A stretch of DNA of 64,000 nt from Saccharina japonica. Its lineage: Eukaryota; Sar; Phaeophyceae; Laminariales; Laminariaceae. Positions 35,331 through 46,389 of the stretch are shown in pieces (the stretch's first letter is position 1; every line of letters begins with the position of its first letter). The notes beneath the pieces are model-generated. The model made no database searches. It saw only the letters and a list, made by a program, of their open reading frames with translations, and was not told the origin of the DNA. Made by a program: the position numbers and the translations under genes. The stretch is from positions 62,001 to 126,000 of the forward strand of contig MEHQ01001299.1 in NCBI GenBank assembly GCA_008828725.1, in the 5' to 3' direction.

Positions 35331-36798
35331 GCCAGGCAGTCTAACCTCTACCTGCTGCGTAACTGCCCAAGGCTGCACCGACATACTATCCGACTTTATT
35401 TAGATCTCAAGTCCCTAATCTCAATGAGGTCTTTTTACCGCAGGCGGAAAAAAGGACAGCCTGTCGAGACACGAGGTCATTAACCAAAACAAACGCACTA
35501 AAGAATTTCAAGAAACGCATTGTGACTTGCGGCAACAGACAAGAATAACAAGCACCTAGCACGTGATCTGGAAATATACCAACACATACACTATAGAGGC
35601 AGCTACACCACAGGCAGGCTTCCGACTGATGGTACTCGTAGTCGAGCTTTCAACCTTTTCACACGATCTGCCACCGCCCTCTTCCCATCGACAACGGTTC
35701 CAAGTGTAATAAACACTGTAATAACCCGCCCACCTCAATACGTACCAAAGTGTACATCACCGCAACCACGGAATCCGTCCCGGCATTCCTCCCGGCTCAC
35801 AACGGATAGGCTCAGTATACTTAATGAAACTAGACCAAGAAACACTGCGCCAGCTAAAACCTTTCCTGCCTCGTGCACATCTTCCTTATATACAGCTTAC
35901 CCTTACAGGTGTCATAGCGATACCCCGAGTAACTAACGCAAATAACCACGAATCGAAACCGAATTTTCCCGGAAGCACGAAACGGTGCCGTATGTAGTGA
36001 TATCTCGCGGGATTTGTACCGCATTACAACAATAGTTGTACTAAGGAAATACCTGAAAAATGTGGAACATGTATCTACTATTCACGGGGAAAAAGCTACT
36101 ATGTACGAGGTGTACAAAATCAAAAACGTGCAAAACTAAACAAAGGAGAGTCATAACCCCAAACATACCCAAGGCACACAGAGAGTACCACGGTACAAAT
36201 ATAGCACACCGTATTCAGGCACAATATATTGATTTCTGCCCGCTGGCAATTGAGTCTGTGGTATTTACACACGACGTGTCACCTCCTTCTTACTTTCGGC
36301 AATTGTGATAACTGCGGTCGCACCTCAGGCAAGCAAAATTCGGTTCGCATTGCCGCGAATGGGCAACCCGGTCCGCCGTTCGAACCTGCCCATACAAAGG
36401 CGGGCAGGCAGGCGCATGCGAAACGATAACATGAATCTCGACCACTCATACCAATAAGTATTGCGCTCACCGCGGCAGCAGTGATAAAACTCACACCAAC
36501 TCTCTAAACGTGTCTCCGGGTATCCGCCTCATGCAAATCGTTGCGACTACTCACTACCCAACACACGGCTAATAGAGACCACTACGTTACAAGAAGAAGA
36601 GTATAGGTTGACCACTTGCGCCCGCGGCAAACGTTCAACAACATTAAACCTCCCCGTATAGTAACTCCCCCTGGAGCCTTCGTGGAATTATGTACATGTA
36701 CGCATCGTACACATTTCTCGGCGGGGTCGCCTTTGACGCCCCCCTTCTCTGTGATGTCCGAATCAGCAGACATATCGCAGCATTGGGTAACCCAGTCA
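35331..36798. other. Downstream region of the membrane-protein gene
   Basis: No repeat or gene recognised. A hairpin AGGCGAC/GTCGCCT lies at about 36828-36848, inside the 3' end of the neighbouring reading frame. Confidence 0.4.
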
Positions 36799-38382
36799 CT
36801 ACACGATAACCGGTATTGCTAGGCCGCAGGCGACGACAATGTCGCCTAGCCATGCGTGGCTTCCTGCAAAGGTAGTCCTGTCTGCGTCGGCGAGACTAGT
36901 TTCGCTGCATTCTGCCAAGGACAGCCACCCAGCGGGCTGAGGCATTGGGTCTGCGAGGCAGACTTGGTATGATGTGGTACCTTCTTTGATCGCGGAGCCG
37001 CCGTTTTCAACAAAGGCACCTTTAGCCAAAGCCGCTGAGCCTAGCGCTGATGTACCCATCAATCCGCAAGTTGGTAAATCTGGGAACCTAAGAGCAGTTA
37101 GTGTCCCGTCCCGAATTCTAGCCGGAACCCGGTCAGGAATCACCCCCTGATTATTCATACTTAAGAAGTGCAAGGCGTAAATCACCGTGGCAATAATCCA
37201 AATCAAGGACACTGATTCCACTATGCTCGACAGAATCACCACCCACCCGAGAATGGAGTCGTCCAAGATAACGAGCACGATAATCTCGTACACAAACTCC
37301 AACAGATAGAAGGCCATTGCGCCGAGAATAAGCGAAGTTCTCAAGGTTGTCCGTTTGGACAGGCGAGCGCCCAAGAATGCAGAAAATGCCGGGATCGCCA
37401 AGGCGGATAGTACCTCTATCGGCACCCCTGAGGTGAACGCTATCCCGAACACGCTAGCGACCCCTCCCAGCGCCTCAAACCCTAAAATCCAATCTACTTT
37501 AATAGCATCTGAGCTCTCAACTGTCAGCAGAGCATGGAAAGGGTCGGACCTGACTAAATACCTCTTCCAGCCCAACTTCCAACGGTGCTCCATACGCCAA
37601 CCCACCCCAATAGCTACAACTTCCATTACCACGTTCACTAGCAGAAACCAAAAGGCCGGATTATATGTACTGAAACTTTGGTTCCACGGCGTTGCCACAA
37701 GGAAGGCGGCCATCAGAAGCGTGTTCACGGCGCCTATCATACACAGTGCCGCTGCCCATGGTGTCATCCATTCTGCCTCGTATATGACCAACTTCCCTGG
37801 CACGACAGGCTGAAAAGTACCCCCGAGTGTGTTTGTCTTTTTCAAGCACACACCTCCCACTGCGACATAGCCATGGGGGACGCCTCCTACTCGGGGGTAG
37901 CAAAAGCATCTTGAAGCAGAATACCGAGTGATGCTCTTGATTTCATGGTGGAGGCTCGACACAATCACTTCGTGGCAAGGAGTTCGGGGAGCATCGAGCT
38001 TTCTGACGGCTAGGGCCTCCGCTAGAGGGGTGTCGACGGCCACACATTCGTCAGTTGCAACCGTACGCATCGAATCCATGAGAACACAGAGTGACTGACA
38101 CTCTGCCAAGCTCCGTATCGTGTCCATGTTGGTTCCTGTCGACACATTACCAAGAATGCTTTCAGCATCGTCTCGGGCAGCTTTCTTGACGCTGTGTGGA
38201 CATGCCACCCATCGAATCCTCCACATCGCCTCACCCCCGAGGCTAGTCCACCATTTGCCGCTGAAACCGGTTGTTGAGAGTAGTAAGGCCGGAGATGGTA
38301 TCGGACGCCCCAAGTCCACTTCACCGTTGCTTTTGGACGACAACAATTGCTCGCGTCGGTCGAAGAGGCTGTCACTATCCAT
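36799..38382 (-). CDS. Multi-pass membrane protein of unknown function
   Basis: An uninterrupted 527-residue frame, the longest non-repetitive one in the window. Residues 1-200 are soluble, with eight Cys between 61 and 179 (including AECQSLC at 94-99 and CFC at 159-161), suggesting a disulfide-rich ectodomain. Hydrophobic segments follow at about 208-231, 242-262, 297-318, 321-340, 350-375 and 378-405, so about six membrane spans. The 120-residue tail is polar with a final short hydrophobic stretch (512-527). SLAEC occurs at 91-95 and again at 488-492. There is no N-terminal signal peptide. I do not recognise the family. The start at 38382 is the first ATG of the frame and is followed by an acidic, Ser-rich lead. 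Lack of introns is notable if this is a brown alga, whose genes are usually intron-rich; alternatively this is one large exon. Transporter or receptor function would be a guess. Confidence 0.7.
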   Translation of the reverse strand: MDSDSLFDRREQLLSSKSNGEVDLGRPIPSPALLLSTTGFSGKWWTSLGGEAMWRIRWVACPHSVKKAARDDAESILGNVSTGTNMDTIRSLAECQSLCVLMDSMRTVATDECVAVDTPLAEALAVRKLDAPRTPCHEVIVSSLHHEIKSITRYSASRCFCYPRVGGVPHGYVAVGGVCLKKTNTLGGTFQPVVPGKLVIYEAEWMTPWAAALCMIGAVNTLLMAAFLVATPWNQSFSTYNPAFWFLLVNVVMEVVAIGVGWRMEHRWKLGWKRYLVRSDPFHALLTVESSDAIKVDWILGFEALGGVASVFGIAFTSGVPIEVLSALAIPAFSAFLGARLSKRTTLRTSLILGAMAFYLLEFVYEIIVLVILDDSILGWVVILSSIVESVSLIWIIATVIYALHFLSMNNQGVIPDRVPARIRDGTLTALRFPDLPTCGLMGTSALGSAALAKGAFVENGGSAIKEGTTSYQVCLADPMPQPAGWLSLAECSETSLADADRTTFAGSHAWLGDIVVACGLAIPVIV

Positions 38383-38642
38383 GGCCTATTGTTGTGCACC
38401 TGAATCAGCCGGCGCCGGTACATTGGAAAGCACAAGAAAACCGTACTGTTAGTTAAAACGCATGAAAAACGAGCGAACAAGATGGTGGTCTACACCAATA
38501 ACAATCAACGAGAATAATATCTGTATTACGTTCCAGTACGTACGTACTTCCTCGGTTATCGCTTTACTGATTTGCTATGCGTACATCACAGCAGTCTCGT
38601 CGTTCCGCACACAACTACAGTCCACACACTGTATTTCGCTGA

Positions 38643-38682
38643 CCCCAACCCCAACCCTAACCCTAACCCCAAACCGAACCCT
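38643..38682 (-). repeat. Short interstitial telomere-like CCCTAA tract
   Basis: About six units of CCCCAA/CCCTAA in a row, degenerate at both ends. It may be a scar of repair or chance; far too short to be a telomere. Confidence 0.6.
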
Positions 38683-39028
38683 ATATGTCTGTACCTACCA
38701 TGTGGGAGCAGGGTACAAAATTATATATTGTCGGGGTGGGATCGGGGTAGAGAGGCTGGCCAATAGAAATGGAGGTATAGTCTAGATGGTGGGCACCCCG
38801 GTTCACCGCTACAACACGAAATCGCTCACAGTAGAGTGTGGACTGTACTTAAGTTCTACGGTCCATTGATTTTGGAAATAGTCGCCGTCACAAAATCAGG
38901 GGTTTCGACATTTGATGAAGCTATCTTTGAAGGGGGTTAACACGACAAATTTCAACTTACTAGTTTATTTTTGCCTGGAAAAGGGTGTGAACACGGCAAG
39001 CGGCATTTTCGCCATTACGTCTCGTTAA

Positions 39029-40665
39029 GGGCCCCCTTCAGGCTAAACATTTTTAGAGCACTGCAAAAACGAACCGGCTTTATTTTTGTAGTTGCAATCC
39101 TATTTCTGGTACAATTCCTACATTTTCATTACTCCCTACGGAAACGATATTTCTCCTATTAATAATAAACTAAGAAACACGTCAGCTGTGAACTCTCCCA
39201 ACCGGTCGATATTCATCTTTGCTAGCTGCGTGGCGATATTCCATGATATTATTGTTAGGTACATTTCCTCGCGACTGACTACTGGCAAAAATGCTCAGAC
39301 TTACTCCCTATGCCTGCTCCCTATAAGGCGTAGGTCATGGTCACCATTTGTAAATCAGGAGGTGTATAGATCCCACGCATTATTCATCACTAAAAGTGTG
39401 TGTTACTCCAAAACTACTCGTCATACCCCTGGTACCCAAAGTGTTAGATGATTCTTGTTGGTAGTCATCATTTGTCGTCACTCGATAACACGGAAAAATT
39501 ATCTGTAGTATGCATAGTTTATGTCAAGAGTTGGATCCTCGAAATATCCAGTAGTGGCCAATCAGAGCTCATTGTCAATGAAGCTAGTGAAGGTATGCAG
39601 GACAAGTTATCCATCGTCGTACCTTGTGTCTACTATATATCATAAGTGGTCCCGTTGCTCAGAATCTAAGTGTGGGACCACATTCCGCCAATTAAACACA
39701 TACAGTGCGGGAAAATGGATTAGCTGTCGTGGTACATTGTGTGTGATACATTATATATTACCGTATACAGACCGCGTACTGCGTACAAGATCGGTGACGA
39801 TTGTTCTTGCGTTGCCTGACGTATGGTATAGTAAGAAGTGCATGTTGTTGTTTCTAGATGCAAGATCGTAGTGCATGTTGCTGTTTGCGATCACCAAGAT
39901 CGTCAAGGGGTCAGGAGCGTTTGCACGCCCACTCTCTCACTCTTCTTTTGCTCACCATCAGCCTCGCTATTGAGCACATACGTTAATCAAAATTGGCCTG
40001 GAATCGCCAACACCATATTATCTTCTATTGAAGCGGTCATACACGTTTGCCTCACAGCGACGTAAGCGTTCAACCTCAAATTCAGGTTGTGCCTTGACTG
40101 GTTATCAGCAAGCGAGCCTACAGCGTACACACCAGCTATGAGCTGGTACACACGCTGAATCCACATCGTTATGACAAAGACGAACATGAAAAATATCAGT
40201 TACTCCGGCTCCTGATACTGATATAAATCAGATTTTCGACCAGGACGTCGAGCACTATTAGGTCAACCTACCTTAGTCTTTAGTTCGACCGTCCGTAACG
40301 TTCTACGTGGCCACAACACAGCGTAGATGCCAGGCAACAGCCCCGAAAGGATCAAAAGTCTTGCTGCGGGGAACTTTCGTTTCGTGATGTAAACACAGCA
40401 ATGCCTACGCTCCCTTGCAGATCCAAGAACCCCAACACCTCCTAAAGCCCATGACGAGCAAGCTATACGTTGGTCGGTGAGAGATCTGAGCATTAGAACT
40501 GTAGCTATGCCGTGTTCCGTAAGAGATACTGATAAGGTGTAATGGTGCCATAAATAGTATTGCTGTAAAAAACACGAAAACATGACGATGACGTGGAAAA
40601 CATGTACTTGTGTATGTTTTTTAACACCGAAGTACTCTTTTGTTTTTTATGGCCGAAGGGCCACC
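39029..40665. mobile_element. Harbinger-like element A, carrying an LTR-like insertion
   Basis: Inverted ends GGGCCCCCTTCAGGC and the complement-related GGCCGAAGGGCCACC are flanked by TAA on both sides (39026-39028, 40666-40668). The outer 900 bp match element B at 44043-44797 in direct orientation, with landmarks CTATTTCTGGTA, CCCCTGGTACCC, CCGTCCGTA, TGCTGCGGGGA and CCCTTGCAGATC. No transposase is seen. Element B lacks the 733-bp insert and so shows the empty site. Confidence 0.65.
39442..40174 (+). mobile_element. Solo-LTR-like element (copy 1)
   Basis: The 733-bp insert begins TGTTAGATGATTC, ends GTTATGA and is flanked by CAAAG on both sides (39437-39441, 40175-40179). Element B has a single CAGAG at the matching place. 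A second copy lies inverted at 50434-52793. The TGTTAG start and 5-bp duplication fit an LTR; the CA-type right end is not clean, so the class is probable, not certain. Confidence 0.55.
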
Positions 40666-40668
40666 TAA

Positions 40669-41941
40669 AACCCTACCTGGTGCATTCAAATCCTGAGTGG
40701 AGTGCGGGGAACACCTTGATTGGGGGAAGGTCAGGTCGCCTACTGGTATAAAATACATAACATATAACAGGTTCGAGCGAGGACATCATTATGTTTTGCT
40801 CATACCAGCTCATTCCTTCCGTTCTGAGAGTCAGACCCGGCGCAAACAAACACTAACACGCGCACGTGCGCGTTAGGATACGTGCTTGCTGTTCTCTATT
40901 CGACTCGTGTCCAATTGTGTATACAAATGCTAGCTATTCCCGCGGTATTGCTCGCCCCATACGGTAACTATTGGGAGGGGCTTCAACTATCGAACTTGGC
41001 CTTGGAAGTTACGAAATCGATCACCAGGAAGACGATCGGGTGGAGGGCAAGGCCAACCCGGGTGTACCTACAGGTTGAAGTTTGTTTTGTTGTCGTTCAT
41101 GTTTTTATGTTTCTGTCAATTTTCCCCAAAACAGAAGCCCCTCTCGAGGGGCTCTAACCGGCGACTGTGAGCTTTGAAGTTACGATCTCCACCACACCAG
41201 ACCCCCGGGTGGACGCCGGTCGATGCTAAACCGTGAGGTAGGTGCACCCTACAGTAGGCGCAGGTTTAAGTTTGTTTGTTTTCCTCTGTTTTATTATTTC
41301 ATGTTGGGGGCGAAGACTATTCCCACGGTAGTAGTTGCACTTTCTGGCACATTTTTACCGGGCCGGTCAGGGCCGGTTGAGATTTTCAAGCGAGCAACCG
41401 CCGGAGAGTGTGCCAGAAACCGCCGGATAGTACGCCAAGTTTGCTACTGCAGTGTACGTGTACACGAGAGCGCACAGAGTCGGGCATAGCCGTTGATCGT
41501 AGGCGTGCGAATGTCCGATACGTATGATTGTGGTTTTAGTCCATTGCTTTGAGTTGTGTGACTGCAATCCATCTGCAGAGATTGCAACGGGGTTTAAGTG
41601 TTCCCGGATTTGTTGGTAAAACAGTGTATGGATCCCACGGGGTCACGGAATGAGAGGGTAAAAACAAAACCTGCTTTCAAAACATTTCACGTTTGATGTA
41701 ACCTAAGACTTTGAACGTATTGGACGAATCCCCCGCCTCGGCCCCTGTTTGCGGTTTGGTGTGTGCGCTGACATTTGACAGGGTCGCTATTGATAGCTGC
41801 TTATCTGCTGCACACGATGCACCAAGCAGCACCAGTAGAATAGTGAAACACCTTGTACCCGTGTATCACCAGGGTACGTGCTGACGTAACAACTGTTAGT
41901 CATCCTGTGTTTGTTTTTCTATGCCTCACAAGAGAGAGAGA

Positions 41942-41989
<48 letters not shown>

Positions 41990-42102
41990 TGTAACTCAGT
42001 GTTGTAAACATTTGCTCTCTTTACACATTTCTGAATATCGACATATTGGTACGCGCAGTTCGTTCGATATAAAACTGAAAATGCCTAATGTTTCCCCCTA
42101 CA
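40669..42102. repeat. Spacer with a dispersed repeat (41482-41675) and GA microsatellite (41930-41988)
   Basis: 41482-41675 matches 45991-46155 (GATCGTAG, GTCCGATACGTA, then an ATGAGAGGGT end and A-rich tail). The GA run yields an Arg-Glu open frame that is not a gene. Nothing else recognised. Confidence 0.5.
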
Positions 42103-42109
42103 AACTGTG

Positions 42110-42878
42110 CACAGATGCTCCGAGTACCTTGGAGTAAAGTAAGGAGTATTGGAGATAAAATATGTCAGGTACTTCGTGTACTCGGAGTATTTCGGGGTTC
42201 GATACTCCGGGATACCGCTCGTACTGGGAGTATTTCTGGTATGATCTCTCTCGATACTGCTTTTACTCGGAGTATTTCGGGGTCTGGTACTACGGGTACT
42301 CCTTGTACTCCGAGTATTTAGGGCTTCAGTACTGCTCATACTCCAAGTACTCCGAGTATTCAGGCCGCCAGAACTCTAATACTCTTGAGAACTCGGAGTA
42401 CGACATGTACTCGATACTCGGAGTATACTCGGAGTGTGAAGTACGTTAGGAGCATATTTGAATCATTTTATAGACTCGGCCGTCATTCCTCCCAGGTTCT
42501 GGGAGCATGTGACTGGCGTTTATAGCATTTCAAAACTCACAGATGCTCCAATTAACTGCGAGTATAATTCGAGTATCATAGAGAACCAAGTACTCCAGGT
42601 ATTTTGTGTACTCGCAGTATTTCGGTTATAAATACTCTCGATACTCGGAGTACTCCGAGTAATTTAGATGTTTGTACTCCGAGTACTTCTTGTACTCGAG
42701 TATAATTACTGCTCATACTTCTAGTACTCGGAGTATTTGGGCCTCCAGTACTGCTCATACTCCAAGTACTCCGAGTCTTTAGGCCACCAGTGCTCTAATA
42801 CCCTCAGTACTCGGAGTACGAAAAATACTCGACACTCCGAGTATATTCGGAGTATCGAGTATACTCGGAGCATCTGTG
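42110..42878. mobile_element. hAT-like element packed with ACTCCGAGT palindromes (copy 2)
   Basis: Perfect 17-bp inverted ends CACAGATGCTCCGAGTA are flanked by a direct repeat AACTGTG (42103-42109, 42879-42885). About fourteen copies of ACTCCGAGT or its complement lie inside. The whole is the reverse complement of 20829-21501, with the same central hairpin (CCTCCCAGGTTCTGGGAG near 42488-42505). Seven rather than eight bases are duplicated exactly, perhaps after loss of one base. Confidence 0.8.
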
Positions 42879-43261
42879 AACTGTGTATAAAACTCAAGTA
42901 CGGACCACATGTTTACTATGGCAGTCCCTCCAAAGCAGCTGGTATTCGTAGAACTCGTGGCAACACCAGTGGCGCCCAAACACACGGAATACGACACCGG
43001 GGACACGGCCCACTTCACCCGGCCTGGGCTTGAACCCGTTCGTTGCTTCTGCTGATTGTTCCCTTGCTAGACCGGCGTGTGACAGCGCCTGGGTCCTCTA
43101 TGAATTTGGCATCCGGCATGCGCATCGAGCCGCAAAGCGAGCGAGTCTGGGCTCGCCCTGCGGCATGTCTATACTGAGCACGCACGAAAGCACACTTTCT
43201 CATGTTGCACTTTCTAATCTCGATCCCCGACAAGACGTTTTTCCAACAGTGAGTAGTTTTA

Positions 43262-43436
43262 ATACAGTAAATGACACCTACTGAGAAACAGGAAATCTGG
43301 TGCAGGCGGGGTTTCTTATTCGAGAGAGGGTGTTTTCTACACTAATTTCAAGATACCGAGTACCGAATTCCTCATTTCCCTGCAAATTTCAACCTGGATT
43401 TCTTATCAGCCTGTTTCTTATTAGGTATCCTGTACC
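43262..43436. mobile_element. Palindromic MITE, family M (copy 6)
   Basis: Left end ACACCTACTGAGAAACAGG, core GTTTCTTATTCGAGAGAGGG and CTAATTTCAAGATA, right end CTGTTTCTTATTAGGTATCC. One of the cleanest copies. Confidence 0.65.
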
Positions 43437-44042
43437 TGGTAGGTACATACGCGTACAACAGAAACCGAAATACGGGTACCAATTAGTCGAAGTACTCACT
43501 CTTGTATTTCTAAAAACATGTGAGCTACGAACGATAATATAACATCAAAATTGCTTAATTTAGCGAGATAAAGATCGAGATTGAGATCGAGATTTTAAAC
43601 TTGCATTTTTTAGCTATTATTGCCGAACATATATATAGATTGCCTTTTTGGGAGCAATGTTTTTCAAGAATGGATCGCGACTGTTTCCGGAGGCAACCTC
43701 CATCCATGCCCAAGACACATCTCCAACTTGCTCGATTATCTCCGGAACTTGACTTTAACACCTGATATAATTCTCAGCTTTTTCCGTGTTTCCCAAATTT
43801 CACTTTGTGTCTATTCAAATGGATCATTTCTCTCACAACGTCATTCTCTCGTCAACCCGTCACTCTGCTTCGTTGCACCCACTCACTGTTCATCACGTCG
43901 CACTCTCGAGTTTAACCATCGCTATTATACTCCTTACAACACCACAGAGCGCTACATGCCCCCCCCCCCCCCTGAACGTATGTTTCAGGACAGTACAGAC
44001 AGTAGTAAAGTAGATTTCATACAAATAAACGAAAGTGGTTTA

Positions 44043-44797
44043 GGGGCTCCTTCGGGCAAAAAATATCAGAGCAAAATAGATACAAATCATTTGTTTTTTC
44101 AGTTGCCATACTATTTCTGGTATAATTCTTCCTTTTCATGACTCCCTACGCCAAACAACGTTTCTGTAGTTCTTATCCTCAGACTGCCGAACGATGAGTA
44201 GGTTTGGAGAGCGTAGATCATGGTAGACTGTTGTGTCTCAGGAGGTGTGTCGACCAGACGCCTTCTTCATCGCAAACAGTGCCTCTTACTCCAGAACTAC
44301 TCGCCGTACCCCTGGTACCCAGAGACGAATTTGAAAAGTGGCAGATTCTCCGGCTGCTGATATTTTTTTAAATACGATTTCGACGAGGACGCCGAGTACT
44401 TTTGAATAGTAGTTCAACCCACCTGAGCCTCTAGTTGAACCGTCCGTAGCGTCCTACGTGGCTACAGCACAGAGTAGATGCCAAGCAGGAGCCCCGAAAC
44501 GAGAAAAAAGTCTTGCTGCGGGGCACTTTCGTTTCGTGATGCAAACATACCGATCGATGCCTACGCTCCCTTGCAGATCAAAGCGACCCAACACCTCGTA
44601 GTGACTATAACGAACAAGCTCCACGTTGGTCGGTCGGAGGTCTGAGCATTAGACCTGTACGAGTAGCTATGCCGTCTTCCGTAAGGAGTACTGATAGGGT
44701 GTTATTACACCAAAAATAGTATTGTTGTTGTAAAAAAGACGAAACATATTTGTTTTTCAACAATCAAGCACTCTTTTTCTCTGACCGAAGGGGGCCC
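44043..44797. mobile_element. Harbinger-like element B (empty-site copy)
   Basis: Inverted ends GGGGCTCCTTCGGGC and GACCGAAGGGGGCCC are flanked by TTA (44040-44042) and TCA (44798-44800), one substitution apart. It matches element A without the 733-bp insert. No transposase. Confidence 0.6.
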
Positions 44798-45203
44798 TCA
44801 ACCTAGTGAATAATGCAATAAAATCGCACCTTGTGTTTTAGGTGCTTGAACGTATGTATGATATGAGCAACCTTCGGCTCTCCGACTCGGAAGTTGGAAT
44901 CTGGGCTGTGTTTTTGGGTAGTATTAATGTTTCACAACCCCCGGGAGCATTACTCTGAAAACATTTGTTTTTGTTTTATATATGTTGGGTACACGCTGGA
45001 GAGTGTTTGGTTTTTGTACGTAACAACCCCCTCCCTCCGCCTCTTTCAATATGCAAGCTTTGGTTAGTTTTGACAAACATATGCCAGCCTGCATAGAGTA
45101 CACTAGCGCAGCGAGGAGATCGACAACACATGCTCCGTGAGCGTGGTTATGGATTTTTATCACTGTTTTGAGTGTTGTTGATTTATTTTTCGAATTGGGT
45201 CCT

Positions 45204-45400
45204 TGTTATTATTATCTTCGCCATCCGACAATGTGCAGCATGATCTTCAGCGTTGATCACTCATAAAAGTCCCAAAAGCAGAAAACCACGGAAACCAAGG
45301 AAACCTATGCGTACAGTCTAACACCGTTTTATGTCTGCTTCCCGTCAAGATATATTCGCAATACTCCATTTGTTGTCCTTGCTCCCTCCTTCTTCCCAAG
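45204..45400 (-). mobile_element. R215 retroposon, near full length
   Basis: TTATTATTATCTTCGCCATC to CTCCCTCCTTCTTCCCAA, the reverse complement of the family. High identity to the 10826 and 60080 copies. Confidence 0.7.
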
Positions 45401-45963
45401 GGTTGTTGTTATTCTTTTTCTCTGAGATGTGGGAGGGAGTTGCCATTGGTTCGGCCTGCTACCGTCCTTACTGACGGTTTCACATGTGCATACCGACACT
45501 GCTATTACTCCGCGTAATCGTCTTCTTACTCCCACCCCTCTATAGTGCGGGTTTGGTACCTCTCAAGGCCCTCAACCTCCCTTGTCCTTGGCCCCCTCGA
45601 CTGGGGCCTACTGTACGGTCTCGGACGACTGAGTAACCCAAATGGTCTTCGAAATTTCAAATTAGTCTTTATATCATGCAGTTGAAGATCGTTGGTTCGG
45701 AAAGGCTTCGTGTTGATTACCAGAAGAGTATGTCCAATGTCTACTGTAGTTTCATGTTAAGATCTTGAGTTGGTTTGAGTATGTCGGTTTTTGATAAGTT
45801 TTGCTATTTTCACGGCAGGCAGGCAGCCGTTCGGTTCTAGAAGGGGTTTTGGATCTTCTGTGGTCGGAGTGATTGCGCTACTACTTGTAGTATCACAACA
45901 AAACGATCCATGTGTTAGTTGAGTGTAGACCCACAGTATTACATCATAGACACTATTATCATG

Positions 45964-46389
45964 TCAGGGTGCCGTGTCCAGGGAGGCTGTCGGACATAGC
46001 CGTCGATCGTAGCCGTGCAAATGTCTGATACGTACGATGGTCGTATTTCTCCAAGTGTTTGAATTGGGTGTATGTGTGTCCGAATGGATTGGTACAAATA
46101 GCATGTGCACCCCGTTTACGGGATCATGGAACGAGAGGGTTGTTAAAAAAAAATCCACTGCACTCAGTACGTTGTTGTTCAAATTATGGATAATGTACAA
46201 TATACGATAGATTTTCTGCATATGGTTCCGCCGCCTCATCGCGCCTTGACTTTCCATCCACAGCTCTGCGTGAGCAAAGCAATGCGCCGAGCCCTCGTGC
46301 GCTTTTATGTTCCAGCACATGGCGCATACGTAGTAGTATTTGGTCGAGTTTCGCGAACAAATCCTACAAAGCCATGTTTCGCTACTCAT
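45964..46389 (-). other. Cys/His-rich open frame, coding status unclear
   Basis: The 141-residue frame begins with C-x2-C, then C-x2-C and C-x2-H (WLCRIC, YVCAMC, HCFAHAEL), zinc-finger-like spacing. The C-x2-H-A-E..M part echoes an EsV-1-7 repeat half, but the C-x4-C-x16 spacing is missing. The C-terminal third overlaps a dispersed repeat also found at 41482-41675, where the encoded peptide is partly conserved (TTI.RI.H.H.YD.RLCPT). It could be a repeat-derived fragment or an exon. Confidence 0.2.

Noticed and set aside
38643-38682. A chromosome end
   Set aside because: Only about 40 bp of degenerate units with ordinary sequence on both sides.
41853-42137. Frame with an Arg-Glu repeat
   Set aside because: It encodes a GA dinucleotide microsatellite.
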